DNA of 5,994 bases from an uncultured Lachnospiraceae bacterium. GTDB taxonomy: Bacteria; Bacillota; Clostridia; Lachnospirales; Lachnospiraceae. Every line of letters begins with the position of its first letter. Position 1 is the first letter of the stretch. Positions 4,959 to 5,994 of this stretch are shown here, piece by piece. The DNA lies in the NCBI GenBank assembly GCA_902797015.1, contig CADBRG010000029.1, positions 1 to 5,994 on the forward strand, given 5' to 3'. Under the pieces are notes generated by a model. It was given only the letters and a program-made list of their open reading frames with translations, was not told the origin of the DNA and searched no databases. The position numbers and the translations under genes were made by a program.

Positions 4959-5994
4959 TTTTTGCCTCCGCTTCCGGTTTCTTCCAGGAAGTAAAATCGC
5001 AGTTCGGATAATCTTCGCATCCATAGAATCTGCGTCCCTTTTTCGTCCGTCTGATCACGACTTCCTTGCCGCATTTCGGACAGGGAATACCGATCTTTTC
5101 TAAGAACGGCATCGTGTTCCGGCACTCCGGGAATCCCGGGCAAGCCAGGAATTTTCCGTGTGGTCCGTATTTGATGACCATATTTCGTCCGCATTTATCA
5201 CAGATGACATCACTGACTTCATCACGCACCTCGACATGCTCGAGTTCTTTTTCTGCGGCCAGGACCTCTTTTTCCAGGTCCGGATAGAAGTTTCTGATGA
5301 TCGTCTTCCACTGGACGGTTCCTTCTTCGACACCATCCAGAAGGGATTCCATGTTGGCTGTAAAGTGCTGGTCTACGATCTCCGGGAATGCTTCCACGGT
5401 CATCTCATTCACCACTTCGCCAAGCTCAGATACAAACAGGTTCTTTTTCTCTTTTACAATGTAATGTCTTGCCAGCAGTGTCGTGATCGTCGGCGCATAG
5501 GTACTCGGTCTTCCGATGCCAAGATCCTCCATGGCCTTGACAAGGCTTGCCTCCGTAAAATGTGCCGGCGGCTGTGTGAAATGCTGTTCCTCTTTCAATT
5601 CGCTTACCGTAAGCTTGGAATCTTCTGTCAGAGAAGCCGGGATCGTCTGGACCAGCTTTTCCTCATCCAATGCATAAACGGAAAGGAATCCTCTGAACTG
5701 AATTCTGGATTCGTTCACATGGAACAGATACTTTCCTGCTGAAATTTCAATTGCAACGGTTTCATAAACGGCGGGTGCCATACGGCTTGCTGCAAAACGG
5801 TTCCAGATCAGCTGATACAGACGGAACTGGTCTCTGGAAAGCGATTCCTTTACCTGTACCGGTGTCAGACTGATATCAGTCGGGCGGATCGCTTCATGCG
5901 CATCCTGGATCCGGTTGCCGTTATTTCCTTTTCGTTCTGTCTTCGGCAGAAATTCCTCGCCAAACTGTTCACTGATATATGCTCTTGCAGCCTC
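4951..5994 (-). CDS. topA: DNA topoisomerase I (type IA), C-terminal half (runs off the right edge)
   Basis: The last 347 residues of TopA, which relaxes negatively supercoiled DNA by cutting one strand. The visible part opens with EAARAYISEQFG, which follows the active-site tyrosine segment in this family; that tyrosine and the Toprim domain therefore lie outside the window. Then come IQDAHEAIRPTD (about residues 29-40), LYQLIWNRFAASRMAP (57-72) and the core motif FTEASLVKAMEDLGIGRPST (146-165). The C-terminus has two four-cysteine zinc ribbons: Cys265/268/285/291 (CDKCG...CPGFPEC) and Cys305/308/326/332 (CPKCG...CEDYPNC), which bind single-stranded DNA in this family. The stop TAG at 4951-4953 lies inside the codY start region. 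Identity is certain; the full length cannot be seen. Confidence 0.97.
   Translation of the reverse strand, partial: EAARAYISEQFGEEFLPKTERKGNNGNRIQDAHEAIRPTDISLTPVQVKESLSRDQFRLYQLIWNRFAASRMAPAVYETVAIEISAGKYLFHVNESRIQFRGFLSVYALDEEKLVQTIPASLTEDSKLTVSELKEEQHFTQPPAHFTEASLVKAMEDLGIGRPSTYAPTITTLLARHYIVKEKKNLFVSELGEVVNEMTVEAFPEIVDQHFTANMESLLDGVEEGTVQWKTIIRNFYPDLEKEVLAAEKELEHVEVRDEVSDVICDKCGRNMVIKYGPHGKFLACPGFPECRNTMPFLEKIGIPCPKCGKEVVIRRTKKGRRFYGCEDYPNCDFTSWKKPEAEAKNE
4965..4969 (-). promoter_or_regulatory. Ribosome binding site of codY inside topA
   Basis: GGAGG on the minus strand lies 6 nt before the codY ATG and within the last codons of topA. It fixes the codY start at 4958 and gives the family N-terminus. 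Ribosomes finishing topA pass directly over it, so re-initiation is possible. Confidence 0.85.

Noticed and set aside
4959..5024. 22-codon in-frame N-terminal extension of codY
   Set aside because: It lies inside topA; the internal ATG at 4958 has a good ribosome binding site and gives the CodY family start.
5158..5742. Plus-strand open frame of 194 codons opposite topA
   Set aside because: Antisense shadow of the topA C-terminal half, with no ribosome binding site or family motif seen.

Overview
The window looks like a chromosomal housekeeping region from a low-to-mid-GC Firmicute, most likely a Clostridia member close to Lachnospiraceae. The evidence is a CodY regulator, a clostridial-type pyrophosphate-dependent phosphofructokinase of 416 residues, an RlmH ending in YHK, strong AGGAGG-type ribosome binding sites, and topA-codY lying next to rpsB-tsf. 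This placement rests on recognising protein families by eye, not on a database search.

All seven genes lie on the minus strand, so transcription runs from high to low coordinates. In that order: topA (C-terminal 347 residues, entering from the right edge), codY (its start overlaps the topA stop by 8 bp), a 145-bp gap with a strong extended -10 promoter, rpsB, tsf, a clear intrinsic terminator, pfp, rlmH (11 bp after pfp), and the N-terminal 131 residues of a PhoH-family ATPase leaving at the left edge. No stretch over 300 bp lacks a gene; the two largest gaps are 4022-4166 and 2174-2296.

The genes form three probable units. topA-codY is one coupled unit: DNA relaxation and a global nutrient regulator. 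rpsB-tsf, with its own promoter and terminator, supplies ribosomal protein S2 and elongation factor Ts. pfp-rlmH-phoH combines a glycolytic enzyme, a 23S rRNA methyltransferase and an RNA-associated ATPase; its promoter is unclear.

I found no mobile element, CRISPR array, RNA gene or new defence-like system. The part most worth a second look is the codY-rpsB gap. There the rpsB promoter has a nearly perfect 22-bp dyad filling its spacer, and a CodY-box-like sequence (11 of 15 positions) abuts its -35 element, directly after the codY stop codon.
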